A DNA stretch of 35,792 nt from Nanobdellota archaeon (GTDB lineage: Archaea > Nanobdellota > Nanobdellia > Parvarchaeales > Parvarchaeaceae). Below, one piece after another: positions 7,544 through 16,018 of this stretch (positions are counted from its first letter, which is position 1; every line of letters starts with the position of its first letter). The position numbers were made by a program, and so were the translations under genes. The DNA lies in contig JAJZNK010000007.1 in assembly GCA_021811735.1 (NCBI GenBank), positions 1 to 35,792 of the forward strand, in the 5' to 3' direction. The notes under the pieces are model-generated. The model was not told the DNA's origin, made no database searches, and saw only the letters and a list, made by a program, of their open reading frames with translations.

Positions 7544-8692
7544 ATGACGGAACAAGTCGAGATAAAGGAAGGGTTGGATGGAGTATACATAACAAGATCT
7601 ACCATATGCAAAGTCGACGGCCAACAGGGGAAATTATATTACAGAGGTTATAAAATAGAAGATTTGGCAGAAAAATCATCCTATGAGGAAGTATGTTTTC
7701 TTTTACTGTATGGAAAATTGCCAAATAAAACGGAACTAGAGGATTTCAATAAAAAGCTAAAAGGAGAGAGAAAAATATCTGAAAACCTAAAGATGTTGAT
7801 TAAAGGGTTTTCAACTGCTAATACACTTGATGTTTTAAGAACTGCAATGTCAGCCATTTCTTATGACGACAACCAGCCTTACAGTGCAGATGAGACTGAG
7901 AACATAGAAAAAGCGATAAGGATAATTTCCAAAACACCCACAATCGCAGCAGCGATAGGCAGGTTAAAACAAGGAAAGGAGATAATAGAGCCAGACGACT
8001 CTTTAGGTCATGCCGAGAATTTTCTCTATATGTTGATTGGGTCTAAACCTGACAAAGAGAAGTCAAAGCTTATGGACGTCATGTTTATACTTCACGCGGA
8101 ACACAGTTCCAATGCGTCGACATTTGCTACACTAGTTGCATGCTCAACACTTGCTGATATATACGCTGGAGTCACAGCAGGTATGGCTGCGTTAAAAGGG
8201 CCTTTGCATGGTGGAGCGGATGAGGCTGCAATAAGAATGATGAGAGAGATTGGAAATCCGGAAAACACCGAGACTTATATAGAAGAGGCATTGGCAGGCA
8301 AGAGGAAGATTATGGGGTTTGGGCACAGAGTTTACAAAACATACGATCCGAGAGCTAGGATACTTAAAACTTACCTCGATAAAATAAAAGCAAACTCTGG
8401 AGAAGAAATAAACAACTTCATTTCGATATCTCTGCGTGCAGAAAAGATGATGATAGAGAAGCTAGGTAAAAGTCATGGGATATGGCCAAACGTGGATTTT
8501 TTCTCAGGTCCTTTATATCTTTATTTAGGCATTCGAATAGAACTATTTGATACAGTATTTGCATCTGCCAGGACTGTCGGGTGGTGTTCTCATGTGATAG
8601 AATACTGGAAAAACAACAAACTTTTCAGGCCTTTAGAAGAGTATATTGGCGAGCTGGATCTTGGTTATACACCTATTGAGGAAAGAACTTAG
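7544..8692 (+). CDS. gltA: Citrate synthase
   Basis: Condenses acetyl-CoA and oxaloacetate to citrate, the entry to the TCA cycle. The 382-residue protein starts with the usual GLDGVYITRSTICKVDGQQG (small N-terminal strand region) and YYRGYKIEDLAE. The catalytic triad is visible: His222 in GPLHGGADEA, His261 in GFGHRVYKTYDPRA and Asp318 in NVDFFSGPLY. These numbers sit very close to those of the Thermoplasma enzyme. A 2-methylcitrate synthase activity cannot be excluded from sequence alone, but the oxidoreductase and sucCD context favours citrate synthase. It is the last gene of the thioredoxin-oxidoreductase unit and begins 2 nt after the beta subunit stop. Confidence 0.95.
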   Translation: MTEQVEIKEGLDGVYITRSTICKVDGQQGKLYYRGYKIEDLAEKSSYEEVCFLLLYGKLPNKTELEDFNKKLKGERKISENLKMLIKGFSTANTLDVLRTAMSAISYDDNQPYSADETENIEKAIRIISKTPTIAAAIGRLKQGKEIIEPDDSLGHAENFLYMLIGSKPDKEKSKLMDVMFILHAEHSSNASTFATLVACSTLADIYAGVTAGMAALKGPLHGGADEAAIRMMREIGNPENTETYIEEALAGKRKIMGFGHRVYKTYDPRARILKTYLDKIKANSGEEINNFISISLRAEKMMIEKLGKSHGIWPNVDFFSGPLYLYLGIRIELFDTVFASARTVGWCSHVIEYWKNNKLFRPLEEYIGELDLGYTPIEERT

Positions 8693-8709
8693 TGTCTATA
8701 GGTACTTGA

Positions 8710-8732
8710 AAATCTAAATCGTATCTAGATTT
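8710..8732 (+). terminator. Possible hairpin terminator after citrate synthase
   Basis: AAATCTA and TAGATTT form a perfect 7-bp inverted repeat around a 9-nt loop, 18 bases after the stop codon and followed by a T-rich run. The stem is AT-rich and weak, so the T run alone may be what matters. Confidence 0.3.
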
Positions 8733-9023
8733 TATTAAAATGTTGCTAAACTCTTTTGGCAACTATCAATAGGTTACCTCCTCACTGAAAATAAAGGTCA
8801 TGAAATACCAATCCTTATTTTTCTATAATTCAAAGCTGGCTGTGGTTTATTCTATACAATTTATAGTCCTTGTCTTGACATCTCCAGTCTTGCTATTATA
8901 TCATAAAGCATGTCTTGCAGAGGCACTCTGTATTTTCTTATGAATGTGATAAACATTGGTGGGGCTACGAGTGAGCAAAATTATTTTATGCAATGTGAGG
9001 TTATAACCAAATTTTGCTAAATG

Positions 9024-9030
9024 CTTAAAT
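9024..9030 (+). promoter_or_regulatory. TATA-like box, pilin-like copy at 9053
   Basis: CTTAAAT is centred about 26 nt before ATG 9053, implying a leaderless transcript. The same CTTAAAT is found before the copy at 35563. Confidence 0.55.
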
Positions 9031-9052
9031 CCTCTATTTACTTATTTTATTT

Positions 9053-10270
9053 ATGCAAGTCAACAGGCACAATAAAGAGAAATCCGCAATTTCCTCAATG
9101 ACCAAGTCAGGTCAATCAGCGCTAGAGTACATGATGACGTATGGTTGGGCAATCCTGATCATAGTCATCGTAGCAGTAATCCTCTACAGCATGGGCATAT
9201 TCAATCCAGCATCAAGCATCTCATCCACGATAACAGGATTCTCAGCAACTCCCGTAAGCAATGCAATCTGCACTGCAAACGGAGTACTAAGGCTGGCAGT
9301 AGGAGATACCGTAGGACATAGGATATTGATAAAGAACATTTCCGCAACGTCAAACGGAAAGACGGAAGTGTTCACCCCAACTTCAACAGTCGATCCAAAT
9401 CCAATCATAACCTCTGGAAACACATACATATTCTCAATCCCGAACGTATGTCCCGCCGCAGGCACACGATTTTCCGCTAATGTAAACATAAATTACACCG
9501 AGCCGACTACTTCATTTTCCACTTCGCAATATACATCAACAGGAACAGTAACCGGTACTGTTTCTGCCACAGTTTTACCCTCTCAAGCAGCAGTGTTCGT
9601 CCAAAGTAATAGTACTGCTTCATATCTCTCAGCAAGCGTCCCAAACTCATTTTCTAATGGAGTCACGGTTTCTTTTTGGATAGATCCGATTAATAACGGT
9701 CGGTGGGGTGTTTATGGGAATTATTGGGAAGATGCTGTAAGTTATGGGTCTTGTGGTGGACCATTTTACTTTTTTATTGAAGCGGGTGCAAATCCACCAG
9801 TGGAGTCTTGGTCTGTAACTAATTCAACAGGATACAATTTCAGAGAATTTCCAGGTGTTCATTTGCATCCAAATGAATTCCAACAGTTAGTTGGTACATG
9901 GAATGGAAATCATTTGGCAGTATATCTTAATGGCAATTTAATCGGGACAAACGTATCTACAACCGGCCCAATAGTGCCCTCAATAAACCAGCTTTATATG
10001 AGTGGTACATCTTCCCTTTCTAGCCCAGCGTGTAATGCGCTTTCTAATAATTTAGCAGACGTACAAATTTATAATGCCTCTCTCACAACAACTCAGATAA
10101 AAGCACTTTACTCAGAGGGGATATCTGGCGGTCCTGTAATTTCTAATAAAGATTTGATAGGGTGGTGGCCTATGAATGCTACTGTGAATAATCAAGCGAG
10201 AGACTATAGCGGAAATAGTTATAATGCACAACTAACAAACGTTCAGATAACTAGTAACTATCCTAGTTGA
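9053..10270 (+). CDS. Class III signal-peptide pilin-like protein with a different LamG-like domain
   Basis: 405 residues. The leader has the same 20-residue length as the copy at 1130 (MQVN...TKSG|QSALEYM), although residues 7-16 differ. The hydrophobic helix and following ~120 residues match that copy with one visible amino-acid difference. After the TGTVTGTVS linker the protein switches to an unrelated LamG-like jellyroll: GVTVSFWIDPI, FQQLVGTWNGNHLAVYLNGN, LADVQIYNASLTTTQIKALY, then a terminal LIGWWPMNATV and DYSGN motif. Both complete copies end in a similar TSNYP tail. Inferred role: pilus or surface display protein whose outer domain differs between copies. It lies between the TCA operon and the convergent succinate dehydrogenase operon. 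Confidence 0.85.
   Translation: MQVNRHNKEKSAISSMTKSGQSALEYMMTYGWAILIIVIVAVILYSMGIFNPASSISSTITGFSATPVSNAICTANGVLRLAVGDTVGHRILIKNISATSNGKTEVFTPTSTVDPNPIITSGNTYIFSIPNVCPAAGTRFSANVNINYTEPTTSFSTSQYTSTGTVTGTVSATVLPSQAAVFVQSNSTASYLSASVPNSFSNGVTVSFWIDPINNGRWGVYGNYWEDAVSYGSCGGPFYFFIEAGANPPVESWSVTNSTGYNFREFPGVHLHPNEFQQLVGTWNGNHLAVYLNGNLIGTNVSTTGPIVPSINQLYMSGTSSLSSPACNALSNNLADVQIYNASLTTTQIKALYSEGISGGPVISNKDLIGWWPMNATVNNQARDYSGNSYNAQLTNVQITSNYPS
9098..9564 (+). repeat. Long direct repeat, copy B (pilin constant module)
   Basis: Partner of 1175-1641 in the same orientation, about 7.9 kb apart, with roughly 16 mismatches by eye and no insertions or deletions. It covers the end of the leader, the membrane helix and the first outer module. 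Confidence 0.85.
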
Positions 10271-10283
10271 ACTTTACAATAAC

Positions 10284-10874
10284 TTAATATTTTTCCAATA
10301 ATTTATGTAGTTTTTCTAGGGTTTCTTCTCTTTCTGGCTTTGGTATGTTTAGTAATTTTTTAGCTATATCATATGCAAAGAAAGGAGGTTCTATAACTAT
10401 TGGAGCCTCGTCGGTTCCTCGTTCGCTGTATGCTTGTTCAGATGGAACTATCGCTACGAGTTGTTTGCCCTTATTCTTTTCATAAGCCCAGTCTTTAGCC
10501 AACCTAGATGAATGGTCTTTGCTACTTATAGCCACGATAAGTGAGTTTCTTTTAAGTGCCCATTTCAGTATTTGATCGACGTTCTCTTGTGTATTTTTAG
10601 ATTCGCGCTCAAGCAATACATCATCCACAATTTTGAACATGTCCGGAGCAGTCCTTTTTGCTAGTTCATATACAGAGTCAGCTTCTACTTTTCCATCTAC
10701 AATGGTGCCGCCAGATATTACAAGGTAAACTTCTGCACCTACTTCCTTTGCAAATTTTGCGAATCTGTAAGCAGTGTTTATCCGATCTATTGTCACCTCC
10801 TCCCAAGAACGCTCTCCTACAAGCGGGTCTTGTGTATATCCGTGTAAACATAATAGAATACTTTTTAGTGCCAT
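10284..10874 (-). CDS. DUF218 (YdcF/SanA-like) family protein
   Basis: 196 residues, no signal peptide or membrane segment visible. DUF218 hallmarks: a hydrophobic strand ending VYLVISGGT, an acidic EADSVYELA helix, the ESKNTQENV segment (compare the family's SxNTxEN motif) and LIVAISSKDHSSRLAKDWA. The biochemical role of the family is poorly defined; some bacterial members affect envelope or vancomycin phenotypes. It is the last gene of the succinate dehydrogenase operon, starting 1 nt after the stop of the small membrane protein, so co-transcription is likely, but no functional link to SDH is established. It converges with the pilin-like gene ending at 10270. Confidence 0.75.
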   Translation of the reverse strand: MALKSILLCLHGYTQDPLVGERSWEEVTIDRINTAYRFAKFAKEVGAEVYLVISGGTIVDGKVEADSVYELAKRTAPDMFKIVDDVLLERESKNTQENVDQILKWALKRNSLIVAISSKDHSSRLAKDWAYEKNKGKQLVAIVPSEQAYSERGTDEAPIVIEPPFFAYDIAKKLLNIPKPEREETLEKLHKLLEKY

Positions 10875-10875
10875 G

Positions 10876-11055
10876 TTATACCTTTTCTTTTCGAATCCTA
10901 GGAATCATCGAAATTACAAATAAAGATGCTCCAATTGCAACTGCTATTTCCCCTGCATCTAATGGTAACCCTGCATATTTGTATAAAAGTGCCGCAAGTA
11001 TCATAATAAGCATGCCTGACGCAAATATTGGATACCTATATCGATCTTTTATCAT
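10876..11055 (-). CDS. Small two-helix membrane protein in the SDH operon
   Basis: 59 residues starting MIKDRYRYPIFASGM. The start is set by an ATGA overlap with the stop of the upstream anchor gene. Two hydrophobic stretches (about residues 8-25 and 30-48) with a short LPLDAGE turn suggest a helical hairpin; the C-terminus is basic (PRIRKEKV). I recognise no family. Its position directly after the membrane anchor subunit suggests an extra small subunit of the complex, or an unrelated small membrane protein. Confidence 0.6.
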   Translation of the reverse strand: MIKDRYRYPIFASGMLIMILAALLYKYAGLPLDAGEIAVAIGASLFVISMIPRIRKEKV

Positions 11056-11762
11056 AGTAACCTCAAAATTGTGAAATCTACAGGGAAACCTGCAACAAGA
11101 GCCCTTAAGTATAAATCTACCAGCACTATAACGACTAGACTTATAAATGCCCATTCTTCATGGTGTCGGTTTAGCATTGATTGGGCATTGAAAAAACCTT
11201 TTCTTGCAGTTGGATTTAAACCGCAATCATAGCATTTTACGTTTCCACCAGCAAATACATGTCTAAATGCATGACATGAGAAGACCCAAAGAGTAAGAAG
11301 AACCGCATTCAAGAGTATAAGCAGACTTGCGAACCTGAGTAAGAATCCTCCAAAATAAGTCACGGAAACATAAAAATCATAATAAAAAAACGGAAGTAAC
11401 GCTATCCCTGCGTAAAGCAAGTATCTATGAAGATTGTTGAATGCGAAAAGCGATGTTTCTCCCGAATAGCCTCTGTTCTTATCATCTGCTCTTTCATCCG
11501 CTGCACAACTTTGTGGGTGGTTGAATATATGTCTGTAGTAATCCTTTCTGTAAGCATAGCATGTCAATCTGAAAAGTCCGGCAATTGGCACAACTAGGAT
11601 TGTTGGAGAATAAAAAGGATCTATTAAACCTTTGTACTCTTTCACCGGAAAAATAAATAGCGCGGCTATGGAAAATACCAATATTGCAATAAATGACCAT
11701 AAACGCCAGTTAGGTTCAAACAGCTCCGGTATCGTTCTCTTGATGTTCTGGAAAGCGTTCAT
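11052..11762 (-). CDS. Succinate dehydrogenase/fumarate reductase membrane anchor-like protein
   Basis: 236 residues with about five hydrophobic segments. It contains a FRLTCYAYRKDYYRHIF segment, a GETSLFAFNNLHRYLLY segment and WVFSCHAFRHVFAGG. From memory, this pattern resembles the large anchor subunit that accompanies SdhAB in some actinobacteria (Sdh1 type), not the small SdhC/SdhD pair. Several His residues in or beside membrane helices (HRYLLY, CHAFRHVF, NRHHEEW) are candidate haem ligands. It follows sdhB with a 4-nt gap and overlaps the next small gene by ATGA. It should hold SdhAB on the cytoplasmic face and pass electrons to quinone. Confidence 0.75.
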   Translation of the reverse strand: MNAFQNIKRTIPELFEPNWRLWSFIAILVFSIAALFIFPVKEYKGLIDPFYSPTILVVPIAGLFRLTCYAYRKDYYRHIFNHPQSCAADERADDKNRGYSGETSLFAFNNLHRYLLYAGIALLPFFYYDFYVSVTYFGGFLLRFASLLILLNAVLLTLWVFSCHAFRHVFAGGNVKCYDCGLNPTARKGFFNAQSMLNRHHEEWAFISLVVIVLVDLYLRALVAGFPVDFTILRLL

Positions 11763-11766
11763 ATTT

Positions 11767-12513
11767 TCACTTCTCGTTTTTTCCCCTTAATTTTTTAATG
11801 AGCATCGTCAATGGGTCGTAGTAACTATCAACAATGTTCTCTTTCTCTGGGATTATTGCATTATCTGTTATTGCTATGTGTTCTGGACATACTGATTGGC
11901 AACATTTTGTTATATTACAATAGCCGGCTCCCCCCTCTTCGTGCAGGAATTTCGATCGGTTTATTCCATCCAATGGATGCATATCGAGTGACGCGGCTTT
12001 TACCATAAACCGTGGGCCGATGTAATTCTTATCATGTTCCCTTATGACATGACATACATCTTGGCACAGGAAACATTCTATACAGTTTCTAAATTCTTGT
12101 GACCGCGTTACATCTAGCTCAGCGATACTCCAAGGCTCCTTTAGTCTTGGTTTTGGCGTAAATTCAGGTATTCTCCTAGCTATTTCCCAGTTTCTGGAAA
12201 CATCAGTAACTAAATCTTTCACAACTGGGAAGGCTTTCATAGGGCTTACGTTTATTTTTTCCCCGAGGGAATCTATCCTGGTTTTGCACATTAACTTAGG
12301 CACGCCATTTATCTCCGCCGAGCATGAGCCGCACCTAGCAGCTTTACAGTTCCATCTCACGGCTAGTGAAGGATCCAAATTGTTTTCAATATAATGAATG
12401 GCATCCAGCACAACCATCCCTTCTTGCACAGGCACAGCGAAATCCTGGAAATGCCCCTCTTTCTCGTTTTCCGGGTCAAATCTGTAAACGCTTAAGTTTA
12501 TTTCCTTAATCAT
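11767..12513 (-). CDS. sdhB: Succinate dehydrogenase/fumarate reductase iron-sulfur subunit
   Basis: 248 residues carrying the three Fe-S clusters that connect the flavin to the membrane. The [2Fe-2S] ligands are Cys56, Cys61, Cys64 and Cys76 (NCKAARCGSCSAEI, LMCKT). The [4Fe-4S] and [3Fe-4S] ligands come from Cys144, Cys147, Cys150, Cys154 (CIECFLCQDVC) and Cys199, Cys205, Cys209 (CNITKCCQSVCP); Cys204 is an extra cysteine. The usual CP after the first group is CH here. The segment PEHIAITDNAIIPEKE resembles Sdh1-type SdhB proteins, which fits the unusual anchor gene downstream. It overlaps sdhA by 8 nt. Confidence 0.93.
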   Translation of the reverse strand: MIKEINLSVYRFDPENEKEGHFQDFAVPVQEGMVVLDAIHYIENNLDPSLAVRWNCKAARCGSCSAEINGVPKLMCKTRIDSLGEKINVSPMKAFPVVKDLVTDVSRNWEIARRIPEFTPKPRLKEPWSIAELDVTRSQEFRNCIECFLCQDVCHVIREHDKNYIGPRFMVKAASLDMHPLDGINRSKFLHEEGGAGYCNITKCCQSVCPEHIAITDNAIIPEKENIVDSYYDPLTMLIKKLRGKNEK

Positions 12514-14233
12514 ATTTCTCCTCCGGCAGAATTTCTTTTAGATGAGGAGGCATTTCCGGCGGGGAAAAGGTGTAACTTTCTAGCTTTTCGCCGTTCTTTT
12601 TGAAGACTATGTTCTTTAGCAAATTTTTATCTTTTTTAGGGAAATCGGTTCTAAAATGTGCCCCTCTACTCTCTTTCCGAAGAATGGCACCTTTGACAAG
12701 AAGTTCCGAGACGGTGAACATGTTATATAATTCAAGACATTGCAATAGTCCAGGGTTGTACTTTAAACTGCCATCCACACCGATTTTCCCATATTCTTTT
12801 TTTATTTCCTCTATTACAGACAACGTTTTCTTGAGGCCGCTTTCTTCTCTTGCGATGCCGACATTTTCTGACATGCTTTTTCTGAGTTTTTCTGTCAATG
12901 AGTATGGATTTATACCTTCTTTATTAAGGAAATTTTTTATTCTCTCTTTTTCATTTACTATAACTTCCTCAGAAATGTTTTCCTCCTTTGCCTGTTTTAC
13001 GTAAACCGACGCGCTCTCCCCGACATATTTACCAAACACCAGTAGGTCTGCCAAAGAGTTACCGCCGAGTCTGTTGGCGCCATGCACACCAGATGCGGCT
13101 TCGCCTACTGCAAATAGGCCTTCAATATTCGTTGAATTGGTATCGGAGTCAACTTTTATTCCGCCCATATAATAATGCGTTGTAGGGGCCACTTCCATCT
13201 TTTCCTTTGTTATGTCTATTCCGGCAAACTCTTTGAACTGCATGTACATCCCTGGAAGTTTTTTCATTATGAAATCTTTCCCTTTATAAGATATATCTAA
13301 ATATACTCCTCCATGTTCGGTGCCCCTACCTTCTTGTATCTCTTTGTATATTGATCTTGCTACAACATCTCTGGCATCAAGTTCTTTTTTAGTTGGAGAG
13401 TAATTCAGCATAAATCTTTCTCCTTTCGAGTTATACAGTAAACCACCTTCGCCTCTTACACCTTCTGTAACAAGAAGTCCTCTTACTCCTTGCGGCCATA
13501 CCATTCCAGTCGGATGAAATTGCATCATTTCCATGTCCATCATTTCTGCGCCGGCGTCGAATGCTAGGGCAATTCCATCTCCAGTGCTCTCCCAAGAATT
13601 TGATGTTACTTCATATATCCTTCCGCATCCCCCTCCGGCGATTATTGTGGCTTTTGAATTTATCGCAATGAAATCCCCGCTCTTCATATCGAGTGCAATT
13701 GCCCCTATTACCTTGTTATCCCTTTTTACGAGCTTAGTTACAAAGATTTCATCCATTACAGTTACATTTTTACTATGCAGTATCTTGTCTTCGAGTGTCC
13801 TCAATAATTCTAGCCCTGTCTTATCACCTACATGGCATAGTCTCCGATAAGTATGCGCACCGAATGCCCTTTGCATTATCTTTTTTTCAGGAGTCCTATC
13901 GAAAAGTGCGCCCATTTTTTCTAATTCATAAACTCTGTCAGGAGCTTCTTTCGTCAGTTTTTCTACGAGACGCCAATCTGACAGATATACTCCTTCAACC
14001 ATAGTGTCCTTGAAGTGAACTTTCCAGTTATCATCAGGATCAACGTCGCCCAAAGAGGCAGCTATTCCTCCTTCCGCCATGACAGTATGGGCTTTCCCAA
14101 GCAAAGACTTTGAAACTATCGTTACATTTATGCCGGTTTTTATGGCTTCCACCGCAGCTCTCAATCCTGAGCCACCGGCACCGATTATCAATAAATCTGT
14201 CTTTATTACTTTGTGCTCTTCTCTTTGCTGCAT
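12506..14233 (-). CDS. sdhA: Succinate dehydrogenase/fumarate reductase flavoprotein subunit
   Basis: 575 residues. The FAD-binding Rossmann motif is LLIIGAGGSGLRAA. Covalent FAD attachment is expected at His49 in GKAHTVMAEGGIAA. Substrate-site motifs include MQFHPTGMVWPQG, TEGVRGEGG, RDVVARSIYKEI and HYYMGGI; GANRLGGNSLADLLVFG completes the FAD site. It oxidises succinate to fumarate or runs in reverse; direction cannot be read from the sequence, though the citrate synthase and sucCD nearby favour the oxidative cycle. Conserved His49 makes soluble fumarate reductase or L-aspartate oxidase unlikely. First gene of the operon; its start codon is about 25 nt from a TATA-like box shared with the divergent DNA ligase promoter region. 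Confidence 0.94.
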   Translation of the reverse strand: MQQREEHKVIKTDLLIIGAGGSGLRAAVEAIKTGINVTIVSKSLLGKAHTVMAEGGIAASLGDVDPDDNWKVHFKDTMVEGVYLSDWRLVEKLTKEAPDRVYELEKMGALFDRTPEKKIMQRAFGAHTYRRLCHVGDKTGLELLRTLEDKILHSKNVTVMDEIFVTKLVKRDNKVIGAIALDMKSGDFIAINSKATIIAGGGCGRIYEVTSNSWESTGDGIALAFDAGAEMMDMEMMQFHPTGMVWPQGVRGLLVTEGVRGEGGLLYNSKGERFMLNYSPTKKELDARDVVARSIYKEIQEGRGTEHGGVYLDISYKGKDFIMKKLPGMYMQFKEFAGIDITKEKMEVAPTTHYYMGGIKVDSDTNSTNIEGLFAVGEAASGVHGANRLGGNSLADLLVFGKYVGESASVYVKQAKEENISEEVIVNEKERIKNFLNKEGINPYSLTEKLRKSMSENVGIAREESGLKKTLSVIEEIKKEYGKIGVDGSLKYNPGLLQCLELYNMFTVSELLVKGAILRKESRGAHFRTDFPKKDKNLLKNIVFKKNGEKLESYTFSPPEMPPHLKEILPEEKYD

Positions 14234-14237
14234 GAAT

Positions 14238-14246
14238 AAATTTAAG
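14238..14246 (+). promoter_or_regulatory. TATA-like box for DNA ligase in a divergent promoter
   Basis: AAATTTAAG is centred about 29 nt before the ligase ATG at 14271. It lies within the 37-bp gap between two divergent starts. Confidence 0.45.
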
Positions 14247-14253
14247 TAAGCAT

Positions 14254-14263
14254 AATTTAAATT
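14254..14263 (-). promoter_or_regulatory. TATA-like box for sdhA in a divergent promoter
   Basis: The palindromic AATTTAAATT is centred about 25 nt from the sdhA start at 14233 on the reverse strand, matching leaderless spacing. Together with 14238-14246, each gene's box lies in front of the other gene's start. Confidence 0.5.
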
Positions 14264-14270
14264 AGTATGT

Positions 14271-16001
14271 ATGAGATTTGAGGAGTTCTGTAATTATCTG
14301 GTAGAATTAGAGAAAACACCAAAAAGACTTGAAATGATCAACATATTATCTGAGGTCTTTTCAAAGACGAACAAAGAGGAAATAAATAGCACGGTAAATT
14401 TTGTTCAGGAGCAGCTTCTTCCTCCGTTTTACAATGTTCAGCTGGGAATAGCAGATAAGATGGCAGCAAAGGCAGTTGCATTGGCCTATGATAAAGCACC
14501 TAATAAGATATTGGAGGAATATAAAAAAATCGGAGACATGGGAGAGGTTGCCGAAAAGGAGTGTACAATTAAACAAGGGGCGAACACATCAGTTAAAAAA
14601 ATATATGACAGTTTATTTGAAATAGCAAAAATCTCTGGAGAAGGAAGCGTAGAGCAAAAGATAAGGGGGCTGTCCGATATCCTTAAGGAGTGTTCATCTC
14701 TAGGGGCCAGGTTTATAATGCGTTTTGTTATGGGCAAGCTTAGGTTGGGCGTTGGAGAGGCTACAATAATGGAGGCGCTTTCAAAGGCCAAAACAGGAAG
14801 CAGGGCGTTTAAGGCAGATATAGAGAGGGCATTCAACCTGTGTTCCGACTTGGGTTACGTTTCTGACGTGCTTTACTCACATGGCAAGGAAGGCATAGAA
14901 CGGTTTAAGATCACCGCTATGAAACCGATAAGACCTGCCCTCGCAGAAAGAGTTGGATCAACTGAGGAAATAATCAAGAAGTTAGGAGAATGCGCCATAG
15001 ATCAGAAACTTGATGGGTTCAGAGCACAGGTACATAAAAAAGGGAATGAAGTAAAGGTGTTCTCACGGAACCTCGAGGATATAACCCATTTCATGCCGGA
15101 GATAGTGAAAGAGATACAAAAAATGGACTTTGAAAGCATTATACTGGATGGGGAAGCGCTAACATACGATGAGAACACAGGTACGCTTTATCCTTTTCAG
15201 ATAACCATACAACGAAAAAGAAAGCACAACATAGAGGAGGTTTCACAGGATTTACCGCTAAGGCTGTTTGTATTCGATATAATGCTTCTTGATGGTAAAA
15301 GTCTTATAAACGAGCCGTATGTGAGCCGGAGATCAGAAATAGATAGGGTTTTCTCCAATACAAAGACTATCACAAAAACCAACATGATAATAACAGATAA
15401 GGCAGATGAAATAGACAAGTTCTTCGACTCTGCGCTAGAATCCGGTCTGGAAGGCATAGTTGCAAAAAGGCTGGAATCTCCTTATTCTGCCGGCGCCAGG
15501 AATTTCAACTGGATAAAGATGAAAAGATCCTACAACTCGCAATTAACCGATACAATTGATTTAGTTATATTGGGTTATTTTAAAGGAAGAGGACACAGGG
15601 CTGATTTCGGCATCGGTGCCGTGCTCGCTGGTGTCTACGATACAAAAGAGGATAAATTCAAGAGTATAACTAAAGTTGGTTCCGGATTTTCCGAAGAGCA
15701 GTTCAAGGAACTTTATAAGATTCTTAATGATATTAAGGTTGATTCTAAACCCGCAAGGGTCGACACTATACTTCAACCGGATGTATGGGTCATCCCTAAA
15801 TATGTAATAACTGTGAAGGCCGATGAGATAACGAGAAGCCCGACGCATACAGCTGGCATGAAAGAAGGTATAGGTTACGCATTGCGTTTTCCTCGGGCAG
15901 TTACATTTATAAGAACGGATAAAAAAGCCGAGGACTCTAACAGCGTTAAGGACATATTAGAGATGTATGAGCAACAAAAAAACACAAAAGTTAAAAGCTG
16001 A
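14271..16001 (+). CDS. lig: ATP-dependent DNA ligase
   Basis: Replicative and repair ligase of archaea. 576 residues in three parts: an N-terminal DNA-binding domain (to ~215, including ARFIMRFVMGKLRLGVGEAT), the adenylation domain, and a C-terminal OB-fold. The adenylated lysine is Lys246 in motif I, DQKLDGFRAQVH. Other motifs are SRNLEDIT (III region), LDGEAL, GLEGIVAKRLESPY (IV) and NWIKMKR (V). Length fits archaeal ligases (~560-600). It is transcribed divergently from sdhA with only 37 bp between them. The agmatinase-like gene downstream is 17 nt away and may be co-transcribed. Confidence 0.95.
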   Translation: MRFEEFCNYLVELEKTPKRLEMINILSEVFSKTNKEEINSTVNFVQEQLLPPFYNVQLGIADKMAAKAVALAYDKAPNKILEEYKKIGDMGEVAEKECTIKQGANTSVKKIYDSLFEIAKISGEGSVEQKIRGLSDILKECSSLGARFIMRFVMGKLRLGVGEATIMEALSKAKTGSRAFKADIERAFNLCSDLGYVSDVLYSHGKEGIERFKITAMKPIRPALAERVGSTEEIIKKLGECAIDQKLDGFRAQVHKKGNEVKVFSRNLEDITHFMPEIVKEIQKMDFESIILDGEALTYDENTGTLYPFQITIQRKRKHNIEEVSQDLPLRLFVFDIMLLDGKSLINEPYVSRRSEIDRVFSNTKTITKTNMIITDKADEIDKFFDSALESGLEGIVAKRLESPYSAGARNFNWIKMKRSYNSQLTDTIDLVILGYFKGRGHRADFGIGAVLAGVYDTKEDKFKSITKVGSGFSEEQFKELYKILNDIKVDSKPARVDTILQPDVWVIPKYVITVKADEITRSPTHTAGMKEGIGYALRFPRAVTFIRTDKKAEDSNSVKDILEMYEQQKNTKVKS

Positions 16002-16018
16002 CATGGTAATAATCTTTT

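Larger units (their letters stand above)
8693..9052 (+). other. Intergenic region with hairpin, short reverse reading frame and pilin promoter
   Basis: No complete gene is recognised in these 360 bases. The start holds an inverted repeat (8710-8732). The middle holds a short reverse-strand frame (8956 down to 8861, 31 codons) reading MFITFIRKYRVPLQDMLYDI and ending in SRQGL; it resembles coding sequence in composition but matches nothing I recognise. The last ~30 bases are the promoter of the pilin-like gene at 9053. Confidence 0.5.

Noticed and set aside
1130-9564. Pilin repeats as insertion-sequence ends or a transposon
   Set aside because: The repeats are coding, in frame and in direct orientation; no transposase, terminal inverted repeats or target duplications were seen.
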